Shown: positions 48,971 to 60,156 of the stretch, in pieces
Position numbering within the stretch: position 1 is the stretch's first letter
Layout of the letters: every line of letters starts with the position of its first letter
DNA from: Panagrolaimus kolymaensis
Lineage: Eukaryota > Nematoda > Chromadorea > Rhabditida > Panagrolaimidae
Assembly: GCA_028622995.1 (NCBI GenBank)
Contig: JAJQJQ010000002.1
Coordinates: 7,750,001-7,814,000 of the forward strand
Reading direction: 5' to 3'
Length of the DNA: 64,000 nucleotides
The notes under the pieces: generated by a model
What the model saw: only the letters and a program-made list of their open reading frames with translations
The model's database searches: none
Told to the model about the DNA's origin: nothing
Made by a program: the position numbers and the translations under genes

Positions 48971-49017
48971 GATAGTAAACCAAGTAAGACAATATTTTAC
49001 AGAATATGAATACTATC
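48971..49017 (+). repeat. 47-bp GATAGTAA element, copy 4
   Basis: Ends GATAGTAA and ATACTATC, 47 bp. It shares the first ten bases and the internal AAGACAATATTTT with copy 3 at identical columns. Confidence 0.7.
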
Positions 49018-50546
49018 ATTTTTTATTCGATTCATTAGACGCCTGAAAATAAATGAAAAACAAACAATCAACAATGATGCTTTGTTGTTTTGATACCATC
49101 GGGAAGAAAAATACTTTTCTTAATAGTCATCTGCGCTTTTCCACGCTTTTTTTGATGACTCAACAACTCATTCAAAATGTTTGCGTTTTGATATAATCTA
49201 ACTATTAACTCTAACGCATCAAATATTTTTTGCTTACTTTTTCTGCTAATTATTTTTTGTGCTTTTTAGAAATTTTTAAGGTTTTTTTTTTGAGGCTAAT
49301 AATGATATTAAAAAATTCCATGAGATCAAAAAAAGGTGCCAAGTAACCTCATCGAAAGTATCGTCCTTGGAGGTCCAAAAAAGAAGTTTGATAAAAATTT
49401 ATTGCTTTCGGTAAATATTTTGTTGCTTTTCGGGTAATAATTTATGATCGCTCTTTTTTAGACCTGTGCCTTTTTTTTATTATTATTTGCAAAATCGTTC
49501 GTTTCTTTTTTTTCCTTTCTGCATTTTATGCTGCTGCCAAAAATTGTAAATTTATTGCTCTTCCATTTCTTTTGCCACCCTTGAAGTTTTTCTTTTTAAT
49601 CGAGCTCAAACCAGTAGCCATAAAAAAATATAATAAAATCAATCAATGATTGATGAATGGCAAATACCAATGATTTTTATTTTATTTTTTATTCCATCCA
49701 AAGAGGCCGTTAAACAAAACGGGATAGAAATTGTGAGAGAGGCAGGCCACTAATGTTTTTTTTTGCCAATGTTTTGAAACTCTTCTTTTTTTTCTTTCCC
49801 GGTTTGCTCACTTTCCTTCCGCCGTTTTTTTTTGACCATCAATATAAAAAAAGTGCAAACCAAAAAGGTCGCGCATTTTTTTATTTTATAAAAAAAATGA
49901 ATCGTCGATTTTTTTTTTGCTGAGGGTTTTTTTTTTCTCAACAACAGCAGCAGCTTGGCTCTCTTTCTTTCGTTCATGCCCAAACGAACGATGACGGCAG
50001 GCGGCAAGGGTTTGTCGTTTCTGCGCGTCTTTTATTTTTTTTTTGGACTCGTCCAACATCTTAGATGAGAGGAAACCCTTCCTTTCCTTCTTCTTCTTTC
50101 GTCTTGCTTTAACGCGTTTTTATATATTTATGGTTTTAAACCATGTTATATTTTTATTTTGGTTGTTTGTTGTTGTTGGCTTACATTTAATCGAATAGCA
50201 GCCTGCCTTAGAAGAGTTTGTCTTACTTAGTCGATATTCCCTTAACTGCAGGGGTCATAAATGGAAAAGTTTAACAATAGTTAGAAATGCTGTTCTTTTT
50301 AAATTTAAACCTTTTAAGTTTTCTTTTAAACTAAAACTAGCATCGTATTGAATTTTCTGTTTCAAGGCTTCATGTTTTACAACTTTACTGTGCCAACCAA
50401 CTTTTCGTTTATTGCTGCTATTAATATCACAATCATCCGATTATTTTATTCCTCCGTGCCATCTTTAAAAGTCCTTACTCAAATATTTATCAACCCATCA
50501 TTTTTTCCATCACATTTAAACCCGCGTATATATATTTGTTTTGAAT

Positions 50547-50593
50547 GATAGTAATAATATCTTGCAAATTATCGCACGTTTTTGTTTACTTTC
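50547..50593 (+). repeat. 47-bp GATAGTAA element, copy 5
   Basis: Ends GATAGTAA and TTACTTTC (one change), 47 bp. The interior TGCAAATTATCGC sits at the same columns as in copy 1. Confidence 0.6.
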
Positions 50594-51162
50594 CTCCTCC
50601 CCATCTTCTTTTTTTAATCTGCTTTTTTTCTTTGATTTGAAATTTGACGCAGGAATTTTTTTGCATCTCCTCACTTTTATTTATGTATAAGTTTTTTCCT
50701 TTTTCTTCTTCTTGGCCTTGTCTAATGTATTCAAAAGCCATTTTTACTTTTTTTATGTTTGTATCGTTCAAGGAAGATTGCATATATATAAAAAAATTGG
50801 TAAACGAGATAACCGGTTTTTGGCGGGCGAAACAAAACAAAAGCCAAAATATTTTTTCCTTGCTTGCTTTACTTTCATTGGATGTTAGCCAATAAAAATT
50901 TGAGATCTTCTTCCCCCACCGCCACTTGATGAAAAGAAGAATAAAAAAAAATGATGCGCAAGATTGAAAGATTTGCAACAACAAAAAAAGAAGATTAGTA
51001 GGATGAGACTTTTTTAATTGCAAAAAAAAGAAAGAAGAAAGTATCTTTCATCTTTCAAAGTTCAAAGATTTCCCTATGGAATGCTAGCACCAAGATTTTT
51101 CTTCGAAAACAAATTTTCTATTAAAAATTTAAATAAATTTTTTCATTTTTATTATTGTTTGC

Positions 51163-51209
51163 GATAGTAATAAATTTGTTACAATAATTCACTAAATATT
51201 GTTACTATC
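51163..51209 (+). repeat. 47-bp GATAGTAA element, copy 6
   Basis: Perfect ends GATAGTAA and TTACTATC, 47 bp. The interior ACAATA at columns 19-24 matches copies 3, 4 and 7. Confidence 0.7.
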
Positions 51210-52848
51210 CTCTTCATAAAAAGCTTTCATCGCTCGCATTTATGAATCCCGGATTTTTTTTTTATCAAATCTAAGCAAACATTCCTTTCCATTTTTTCCC
51301 CTTTCTTTGCTTTGTTTTTGGCTAAATCATGTCTCGCTGCATTAAAAATGAATAAAAAACATCCGCTTTTTTGTAAGCATCACAAAAAAATTGTTTACAT
51401 CGGCCATCACGACACTGACGGAGACAGGAATTTGTTTTACACAGTCATTGTTTTTTTTTCTTTATGGGTTTATTTTTAAGCTTGTCTTGAAGAAATTTTC
51501 ACGTTATCAGTAGTTTTTTTATTGTTTTTTGTTTCTTGAACATTCAATCAATTACCTTTTTTGCTTTCATTGTTTTTTCTCTCCTATCATCGATTGAGAA
51601 AAATAAATTTGGGTAAAAGTTTGCTTTCAAAAAAAGTTTGAGCTATTGATGAACCTTTTTTAAATTTCATTTGTGCTAGTTAAATTAATTTTAGATTCCT
51701 TTGTTGTTGTTGTTTTGAGATATATTTTTTGCATACTGGTTAAAAAAATTACCGCGACCCTATTTGAGAATGTGAAAATTTAGTTTTGATCTTTGCCATC
51801 GTTCGTTACTTTATTTCCATCAAAACATTTTTTGTTCTGCTTTTTACTTTATTCTTTTTCTTTTCCCCTTTATTTTGATAACGAATTTGCTCCTATTTTT
51901 CATAGTGATTGTAAAAATGTTTGTTGGGCCACCAAAGTGAGAATTTACAACTGCTTAGAATGTTTCAATATTTGATCATATTTCCTCGTGTTTCTCTCAC
52001 CCCTCAAATGTCAGCAACTTCCAAAAAAAAAAATGATAAGTGTATCGAAAAACAAAAATATAACGATGCTATATTTTCATGACTCACTTTTTCTTTTCTG
52101 CTTTTATTATTTTTACGACAATCTTTTTGCATATATTTTATTTTGGTGACATGAAAAAAACTTTTTTTAAAACCCTCTTTCTGTTGTTGTTAATCTCCAT
52201 GTTTTTCCTTCTTCCTCCCGTTGCAGCAGCCCTCAAAACTTTGGAGAGAAGAGAGAGAAAGTTTAACAACCTGTGTTTTTAAACCTTTTTTTATGGAATT
52301 AAAAATCTCCTTTTTTTCTTGTCATTTTGTCGGCACCTTTTTAGGTGCTCATAAAAAAAATTTAAGAAACCCAAAGAGGCATTCCATATTTTTTTTCTTG
52401 CTCTCATTTTTTCCCACTATTTTCTTTCTTTTTTTCTTCTTGTTTATGGTCAGTCAAAACCACCGCCATCGGAAGAAGAAAAAATGAAATACACGAATAT
52501 TTTATAACTTTTTTTTTCGTTCGTTCATTTATTTTATTTTTTGCGTGTCAGATTTCTCCCTCATTTTTTTTTTGCTGTTGCAAGGAGAGGGAGACTTGCT
52601 TTTTAGCGTGTTTTAACAACCACAAATTTTTTTTTCACTCTAATCATAATATTTTTTATTACGACAAACAAATGTTATTTTTAGGATCGAAAGTGTAACA
52701 ACAACAACAGTAGCGACAAGATATTTTTCCATTAAAGACGGGTCTAATTTCGCCTTTTGGGTATTTGCCACGGAAAAATTTATTATTAAATTTTTATAAG
52801 AATATTAATCAACAACGGCGTCGTGGAGATCATCTAAAAGGCGTTTAG

Positions 52849-55800
52849 GCGGCGCATTAAGCGCTGCTACGCCTTTGCCTTCAACGGCATCATCTGGGAA
52901 TTCGGATGATTGCTGTGATTCGGGAAGTTTTCCATCAACATCAACATCCAGTCGTTCGGCGGAATTAACAAAACCCATAGAAAAAATGTTTGAAGATGCC
53001 TATTTATCTGGAATTTTAACTCTTCGATCAAGAAAAATTAAAGATTTTCCAGCTCATTTATGCGCTAAATATGATTTATCTGATCTCATTTCAGCTGGTA
53101 TGTTTTAATCTTTTATATTACTTCGAGTTTCAAAGAGAAAATTACATTTTTGGTTACTTTTATCAAATTTTTTTTTCAAGCAGCTATTTTCAAAGTTGTC
53201 ATTTCCCAAAAGCTTTAGCCTTTATCCATTTTTGCCGACGACGTCGGCAAACTTCATTTTTTTTTCTTCTCAAAAGCATTTCGTAAATAATTTAATTTGC
53301 ATATTATACATACGTTCTCTTTTTTTCTTATGTTAGTCTCAAAAACTGCATTTTTTAATTAACATAAGGAACTCACTCTCTTTGCAATTTTTTTCCTTCC
53401 AATTTTTACTTATCCTTATCGAATTTTTAAAAAGCATTTTTTTTCTTCGAACAAACAACAAAAATGGGCGCCAAATAAGGTTTTCTTTACCCGCCAAATT
53501 TACCTGTTTTATTAGAAGATAAAAAAGACATTACAAAGAAAAAAAAATCGGGCAACATTGATTTTTTTATAACCATGGTTTTTTTACTTTCCTCTTCCTT
53601 AAAAGAAACCAGGTGGTTGGTTAGTGGCAGCAGCAACAGCGGGAAATTATTTCATTGTTTTGGAAATGAGTTTTTTTGAGATGAAAAATTGCTCTAAAAA
53701 GAGCTCTGAAATCAAAAATTAACAATAATTTCAACCATCTGTCGCGATGAAAAAAAAGATAATTGAAACCTTCTGTGGATCCATCCATGAAAGATTTAAC
53801 CAAGGTACCATATTTTTGAAGAGTAAAAAAATGTTAATGGCAAAAATAAAAAGCCATATTTCACTATCCAAAACTCTGTTACCACAAATTGTCCTTATTT
53901 TTGACCTCAAAAAGCTTCTTACAAATCCATTCCATTCTTAAAAACAATTTCTAATTTATTGCCGCTTTTTCTTCATTACAAAATTTCTTAAATGACCTCA
54001 AAAAGAATGGACAACAACAACAACCAAAAAAAATTGTTCATCATCGTTTTAAATTCTTTTATGAATAATAAAATAAAAATTAAAAAAGAAGAAGAAAGCA
54101 CTTTTTCATTTCTTTCTTCTTCTTTGATTCATCATCATCTCTTATTAGCAGCCACCCTCAAAGCTTTTTTTCCCAAGCATTAGCAAACTATAGAAAAAAT
54201 AAAAAATAGTTTGAAAAAAAAAAGAAAGAAAAATGACCAATGGTCGAATAAATGAATAGCTTTCTTTCTTGCTTGCCTTTGACATCTATAAAAAAAATAA
54301 TAATAAGCAACAGCGGCGAAGACGGCTGGCATAAAAAAATGAGGGAAATGACAGGTGCTAGCATGCAAAAAAACCATGAATGAAAAATTAATAATTTGTT
54401 ATAAAAGTTTGCCCTACAAAAGAATGATAGTAACACAAAATTAACAATACTTTTTAAAACCCAATTAATGTTATTTGAAAAATAATGCATTAAAAAATTA
54501 TGCATATGCCGACGACACTAAATTTCATCCGTGAATTTTCTTTTTCAGATTTAAGCCTTAATCGATTGAACGAGCTTCCAGCATGTATGTGCGAATTAGA
54601 TTCATTAGAAACTTTACAACTTCGATCAAATTGCATTCAAAGATTGCCTTCCACGATACATTTATTAAAATCTTTATCATTTCTTGATCTCAGGTAATTT
54701 TCAGCCATTTTATTTTTTTGCCTTGCTACAAGTATTATTTTTTTAGTGGAAATCAAATTCAAAGCCTTCCACCAACATTATTTTTTATTCGACTCAAAGT
54801 TTTACTTTTGGGTGGAAATAAAATAGCTTCAATTCCTCGAGAAATTAGACAACTTGAAAATTGCCTCCTCGAACTTGATCTCTCATATAATTCTTTAATC
54901 GAACTTCCATCTGATATAACTTTGCTGAAATCTTTAAAAATTCTAAATTTATCCCACAATGAATTAACTGAATTACCCCAAGAAATTGGATTCATGCAAT
55001 TAAGTTCATTGAATTTGGAGGAAAATTGTTTAACTTCGCTTCCATTGGATTTTTATAATTTAAGTGGATTTTTAATTAATTTAAAAGTCAACGGAAATCC
55101 TTTTGTTTCTCCACCTGTCAATGTCATTTTAAAAGTAAGCAAGCAAAATCATTTATTATTTGACAGTCAATTGTTTATTGTTTTTTTTTGTTACGGTTTT
55201 TTATTTTTAGGGTCGCGAACATATTTTTAAATGGTTGCGAACTCAATCATCAATTGAAAATAGTCAAAATAATTGTAATGATTGGGGCGGCTTTAATCGA
55301 TGCACTACCATTAATGCAACTTTGAGAAGACCTGATAGAATTCTGTAAGTTTTTGGATTTTTAAGAAAATTTGTAATTTTTATGTTACTATCGCTCATGA
55401 AAGTAATTTACAATTTTTTTGCAAAATTAACTTACTATCTTTTTTTCTTTCAATAATGAATTCCTTTTTTTAGCGTGGATCAAGCCCTTCCAAAATCATC
55501 TGATCCAACATCAAATCTTCGAAAAGTTGATCGAAGACCTCGTCAAAATCGTTTTAATACTGTGGGAGGTTCAGATTCGGGTTACGCTTCCACGGGGGAT
55601 GAAAATAGATTATCACACGAAATGGTAATGTCGAAAGGATCATTGGAAGAAATAAATGAAACCTTTGGAATGCCGTCACCTTCATCAACATCCAATCGAC
55701 GAATAGAATTGGATCGAGAAGTAAGTGGAGATTTAGCAAAGGAAGTTATGCTTGCTTATGCTGAAACTGTAAGTTCGCTAAAAATTCATAGCCTTGAAAA

Positions 55801-57902
55801 GGAAATCTAAATATTGCTGAATTTTAGGTGATTGAACAAAAAATGGCTGCTCGAGGTGCTCCACTTTCACCACCATCAGCTGTAACATCTCCAAACACCG
55901 CTGTAGCGATGGATGTTAGCAATAATAATATTCCAGAAAAGAAACCTACCGAAAATGGAAAAATCAATCAAATCCAAAATAAAATTCCTGAAAAATTGGC
56001 ACCTAAAGCAGTTGAAGAAATATCTGATGAAAGTCAAACATCTGACATCGATTATGAGCAACCACCTAAAGTTCCACAAAAGCCATCAACAAATAATGCC
56101 TTTTCATCTCATATATCTGAAACTTCAACAACAACTAATAGCAGTGGCTCAGAAGAAGCAAATTCTCCACAACCTCAAACTAAACCACCTATGTCAAATG
56201 GCTGCGCTATAGTAAAACCAAATTCAGCTCCATCAAAATTAGCTACAGCAGTGAAGCCAATTCGATCAAGCACTACTCCACCCGAATCTAAATCTGCATC
56301 AACTTCGATTGTAAAGAAAACTACGGTTTCATCCCGAATTCAACCATCCACCACCACCACAACTCGACCAACTGCAGCAGTCAAACCTACTATTGCATCA
56401 TCAGGAATTCGAAAGCCTTCACTTTCAACATCAAAAATTTCACCCGCACAAAATTCTTCCATTGTACTTTCAAGAAAATCAGATCCAACTAAATCAACTT
56501 CTTCAAGGCTTGCAGCTTCAACAACAAATTTATCAACATCAACAACAACGACAAAAGCAAAATCCATAGATAGCACAAATGCAGCAGCGGGAATGCCACC
56601 AACATCCAATGGAATAAATTCCATTCGAAAACAACAACCTGCTTCAGGAATGTCTAAATCTGCTATTGTTCCTGCAACAGGTTTAATTCGAAAACAAAAT
56701 TTGGGTTCTCAGCAAAGTTTAGCAGCAGCAACAACAGCAAATGGAAATGGAAATGGAAGCAGTATTGTTGATTCAATGAGAAAAATAATTGAAGGAAAAC
56801 TTGCTGGAATTAAACTTCCTATTGATAAAGATCGATTGTCGCAGGAGCTTTCAAGTGGAGTACATTTATGCAATTTTGCAAATAAAATTCGAATTCGAGC
56901 CATTCCAACTGTATTTACTCCAACTGAAGTAAGTTTATCGATCTTCTGAAACCCCAAATAAAGAAAAAAAATTTAGGCAAATCTTTCCCCATTAAAAGCT
57001 AAACGAAATGCTGATGGCTTTATTGCTGCATGTAAGAGACTTGGAGTACCCGAGGTAAGCTAATTAACTTCGACTTTTTAAAATCATACAAAAAAGTTTT
57101 TGTCTTCCGTTGTATAGTGTGTGTTGAGTGTTCATACATATTTTTTCCTTATTTCTCTTCTTTTATTTGTGTCTCTTTTTTTCTTTAGCTTTTTGTTATT
57201 ACAACAAATTAACTGCTTTTCTGTGAATCCTTTTTTAAATGCCACCCTTCTTTCCTTTATCACCGTATTTATGTTGTTGGCTTCGTCGTTTAATAACCTT
57301 TGTTAAATTTATAACTAACTAACGCATTGGTAAAAAAAAAGTTGAGGAAATATGATGGGTTTTAAAATTTACTAAACATACAAAAAATTCTCCAAAAAAA
57401 CGCACTTGAAAAAATGGCATCTCCTCAGCTTCCATTTACCATATATTAAGTCGATGTTAAAACCCGATAACCATTGATATAAAAAAAATCAAACGATCAA
57501 GCTTCCTTCTTTTTTTAAGCATATGTTTCAGGTCCTATTCACCGAACAAACGGCTGCAATAATATTAATTTCATTTTTCATTATTTCCTTTATTTTACTT
57601 TTTTATAATCCCATCTAACAATTTTCTTCACATTTTACAAACCTTGAGCTTTATTTTTTAAAATTGTTGTCTTTCTCATTCATCAAAAATTCTCCTCCAT
57701 TCAAAAAACTGAAAAATACTCTCTTACATAAAAATATTTCCATCTCAATTGAAAACAAAAAAATTCATTTTAGAATTCTCTTTGCACTTCGATGGATATT
57801 ATTGAAAGAAATAATTTACCCCAAATTGCTCGAACTGTATTAGCTCTAAATAAAATGGCATTATCAAATGGTTCTATCACAACTGTTGCTTCGCGTGTTT
57901 AA
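52849..57902 (+). CDS. LRCH-type leucine-rich repeat and calponin-homology protein
   Basis: Exons seen: about 52849-53097, 54549-54693, 54747-55134, 55211-55344, 55474-55768, 55828-56928, 56977-57054 and 57774-57902, all in phase (about 835 residues). The N-terminal DAYLSGILTLRSRKIKDFP and YDLSDLISAGDLSLNRLNELP start eight or so LRRs. GREHIFKWL closes the LRR block as in LRCH proteins. A long Ser/Thr-rich disordered linker follows, then a C-terminal single CH domain (IVDSMRKIIEGKLAGI to LALNKMALSNG). LRCH proteins are cytoplasmic scaffolds linked to the actin cortex and DOCK signalling. The 5' end is open: the frame has no ATG before 52986 (KMFEDAY), and an acceptor-like GCGTTTAG at 52841-52848 suggests an upstream exon in the desert. 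Confidence 0.85.
54426..54472 (+). repeat. 47-bp GATAGTAA element, copy 7 (degenerate)
   Basis: Begins GATAGTAA and has ACAATA at columns 19-24 like copies 3, 4 and 6, but its end is TTAATGTT (three changes). It lies in the 1.45-kb first visible LRCH intron. Confidence 0.45.
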
Positions 57903-58054
57903 TAAAAAAATCTTTAACATTTTGCTCCAAAAAATTATTATTATAAACTCTTTTATCGGGTTAATTTCTCGTGCTTATAATGTGTATTTTATATTTTAGT
58001 TCATAAATTGTAATAATACTTGTAATAAATGAAGTTTTATTATCCTAAACTTGT

Positions 58055-58388
58055 TTAACAACAAACAAATCTCCTTCCATCAGATACAGTAATCATTGAA
58101 ATTGAACGAAGACCATTTTGTTCAGAAAAACTTTTAAAAATAAATAAACATTAGAGAACCTTGGAAACAACTAATAACTAATCAATCGCCTGTGAACAAT
58201 TAAAAGAAAAAGAAACACAAGTTTTTCAACCTGCACCGATGGCTTTCGCTGTTGATAAATAAAGAATGCAAACTTACATTAGCGATTGTTGCCATAAGGC
58301 ATTCATTCCCATTTAAATATGTAAAACCAAAAGCATCAGTAAATTTAGTAGCATGATCAAAAAAGAGTATGGCCAAAAACAATGTCAT
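58055..58388 (-). CDS. Doubtful small gene, about 77 residues
   Basis: Exon 58231-58388 (MTLFLAILFFDHATKF...) can be joined in phase to 58055-58130 (FSEQNGLRSISMITVSDGRR). The donor (AG|GTTGAA) is weak; a better donor GTAAGT occurs earlier but breaks the frame. The N-terminus is hydrophobic and could be a signal peptide. Three cysteines lie near the junction and end. I recognise no family. It could equally be two unrelated frames downstream of LRCH. Confidence 0.25.
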
Positions 58389-58616
58389 AGTATGTTCGAG
58401 AAGCGTGAAACAAAGTCAAAAAATAAACTACAAAAATAGCAAAGGTTGTTGTTATCCTTCAAGTCTTTAAAATAAACACAAACAATAATAGTTCAATAAA
58501 CTTTATACATAATTAACGAAAATTACATCAAAAACAAAAACGCAACATTTATGTGAAATTGAACAATATCATTAAAGAAAATATTACAAACAAAAACTTA
58601 ACAGAAAAACAGAAAA

Positions 58617-59435
58617 TTAGGCCCATCTCTTGAAAGCGGTAATAAGTTCATATGTGTTATTGATATCAGGAACCATTATAGTCACCAGAATTCGAGCATT
58701 ACCAAACTTTGTATCAGTTTTCCAGATATACCGTCGACCACGTCCTTGAGGATCATCTTCTTCGAATAAAAATCGATTTGAAACAAAAGTTGCTTTCAAT
58801 TTTGCGCAAAGAATTTCAGCTACGACATCATAGGATTTGAAGGTTATGTCGACGTCTTCGATGAAATCAGCTACATGTTTGAGATAGATATGCCGTATAC
58901 CACATTTGTCATTCGTAAAAGTTGCAAGTACCTAAAAGAGAACGATGTGAAGATAAAGAAAGTAAAAAGAGATCGTAACAAAAAACCAACCTTAGCATTG
59001 CATCCAAAACGAAATGGTAAACGTGAAACTTCTTTACGACGAAACGATAAGAAATAATTTAAGCTGAGATCACCATTTTTGCCATCCACATTCTCTTCTG
59101 TTTCTTGATTCTTCGTTAAAATAACACTTGCGACAAAATTGAATAAAGTTGGAGAAGTTGATTTCGTGCTAAACATAGAAAATGGTTGAATAAGAGAATA
59201 ATTTCAGCAGCCTTTGAAGATAACCACGAAACATAGGATGGAAAAAAGGTCGAAATGAAATCAATGATGATGAAGAATCAATGAAGAAGAAGAAAATGAA
59301 ACAAGCAAAAAATTGAAAACATGGGAAAAAGATATCGTCATCATTCAAATTCGTTGCGGAAGAAATTCGCATTCGAAAGAATTCAAAAAACATTGATGCA
59401 ATGTTTACTTACCAAACATCATTGCCGTAATACAT
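58617..59435 (-). CDS. Unknown 171-residue protein
   Basis: Exons 59413-59435, 58991-59168 and 58617-58931 join in phase (phases 2 and 0). The 23-nt first exon starts MYYGNDV and ends at a strong GTAAGT. Its acceptor ATGTTTAG overlaps an ATG at 59176 that could alternatively start the protein (MFSTKSTSP). The body is compact and soluble-looking: FNFVASVILTKNQ, FLSFRRKEVSRLPFRFG, RHIYLKHVADFIEDVDITF, RYIWKTDTKFGNARILVTI. No signal peptide, membrane segment or known motif. It has the look of a conserved globular domain, but I cannot name it. Confidence 0.55.
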
Positions 59436-59439
59436 TTTT

Positions 59440-60156
59440 TTATGGAAATATGATTCTTAATGGTGACGGAATTCTTGATGGTATGAATACTTCATGGTTA
59501 TGAAATTTTAACGCATTATTGGTTAAGCATTTTGAAGGATGGAAGCATGCAGTATAAAAAGCAGCCGGGTTGCTGTTATCGGCGGTTGGTGTGCAAGCTA
59601 AAGCAAGGCAGCAGTCGCAAGATTGCTGTGTTCTCATTATATTTTTGTTGCATGTTTTCTGTTATTGCATGTTAAAATATCGAATAAAATGATTAGTTTA
59701 GCTAATGATTAACACAAGGGACAAAGTAAATGAATGGTTACAAAATAAGCTCTCTTAATCCATTACCAAAATTGAAAGATCTTTGAATTACTGTATTCAA
59801 ATTGAAGATACCATGTCCATCAAATACAACTAATTGCCAATAACTAACTGTTGATTTCCTCCAATGCCATTGCTTTGAAGTGCCAAATAAACAATGAAAA
59901 AAAAATGTAAAAAAGCGACAAAAATAAAGACACAAAAAATGTTAAAGAATCCTTTATTATTAAGCAAGGACAAAGTAAAAAAACATTAAAAAAATATAAA
60001 TGAATGTCAGTGATTACAAAGTGTTTGGAATGGGCACAATGAAACAAGGAAAGGAAATAATAGAATCATGCGAAGAATATTCCCATCGGTGCCATAGATC
60101 AAGAGAAGAAGAAATAACGGGATGGATGAATCACTTTGAAATTGACATTTTTGAGT
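59440..60156. other. Intergenic region upstream of the unknown gene, downstream of myosin
   Basis: Contains the myosin 3' UTR (minus strand) and the promoter of the 58.6-kb gene. Short frames on both strands have no splice support. Confidence 0.4.

Larger units (their letters stand above)
40209..52848. other. 12.6-kb region without credible genes
   Basis: T-rich and A-rich runs dominate. No frame shows splice-compatible neighbours or family resemblance; the longest are low-complexity Phe/Leu/Lys frames. It may be intergenic DNA plus a long first intron or regulatory domain of the LRCH gene, whose 5' exon I could not find. It holds six of the seven 47-bp GATAGTAA elements (46.1-51.2 kb) and some short GC hairpins, such as a GCTCGC/GCGAGC pair near 48460-48485. 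Confidence 0.6.

Noticed and set aside
55385..55439. Two TTACTATC motifs spaced 47 bp apart in an LRCH intron
   Set aside because: They are in the same orientation, not inverted, and the interior does not align with the 47-bp family; probably chance or a decayed pair.
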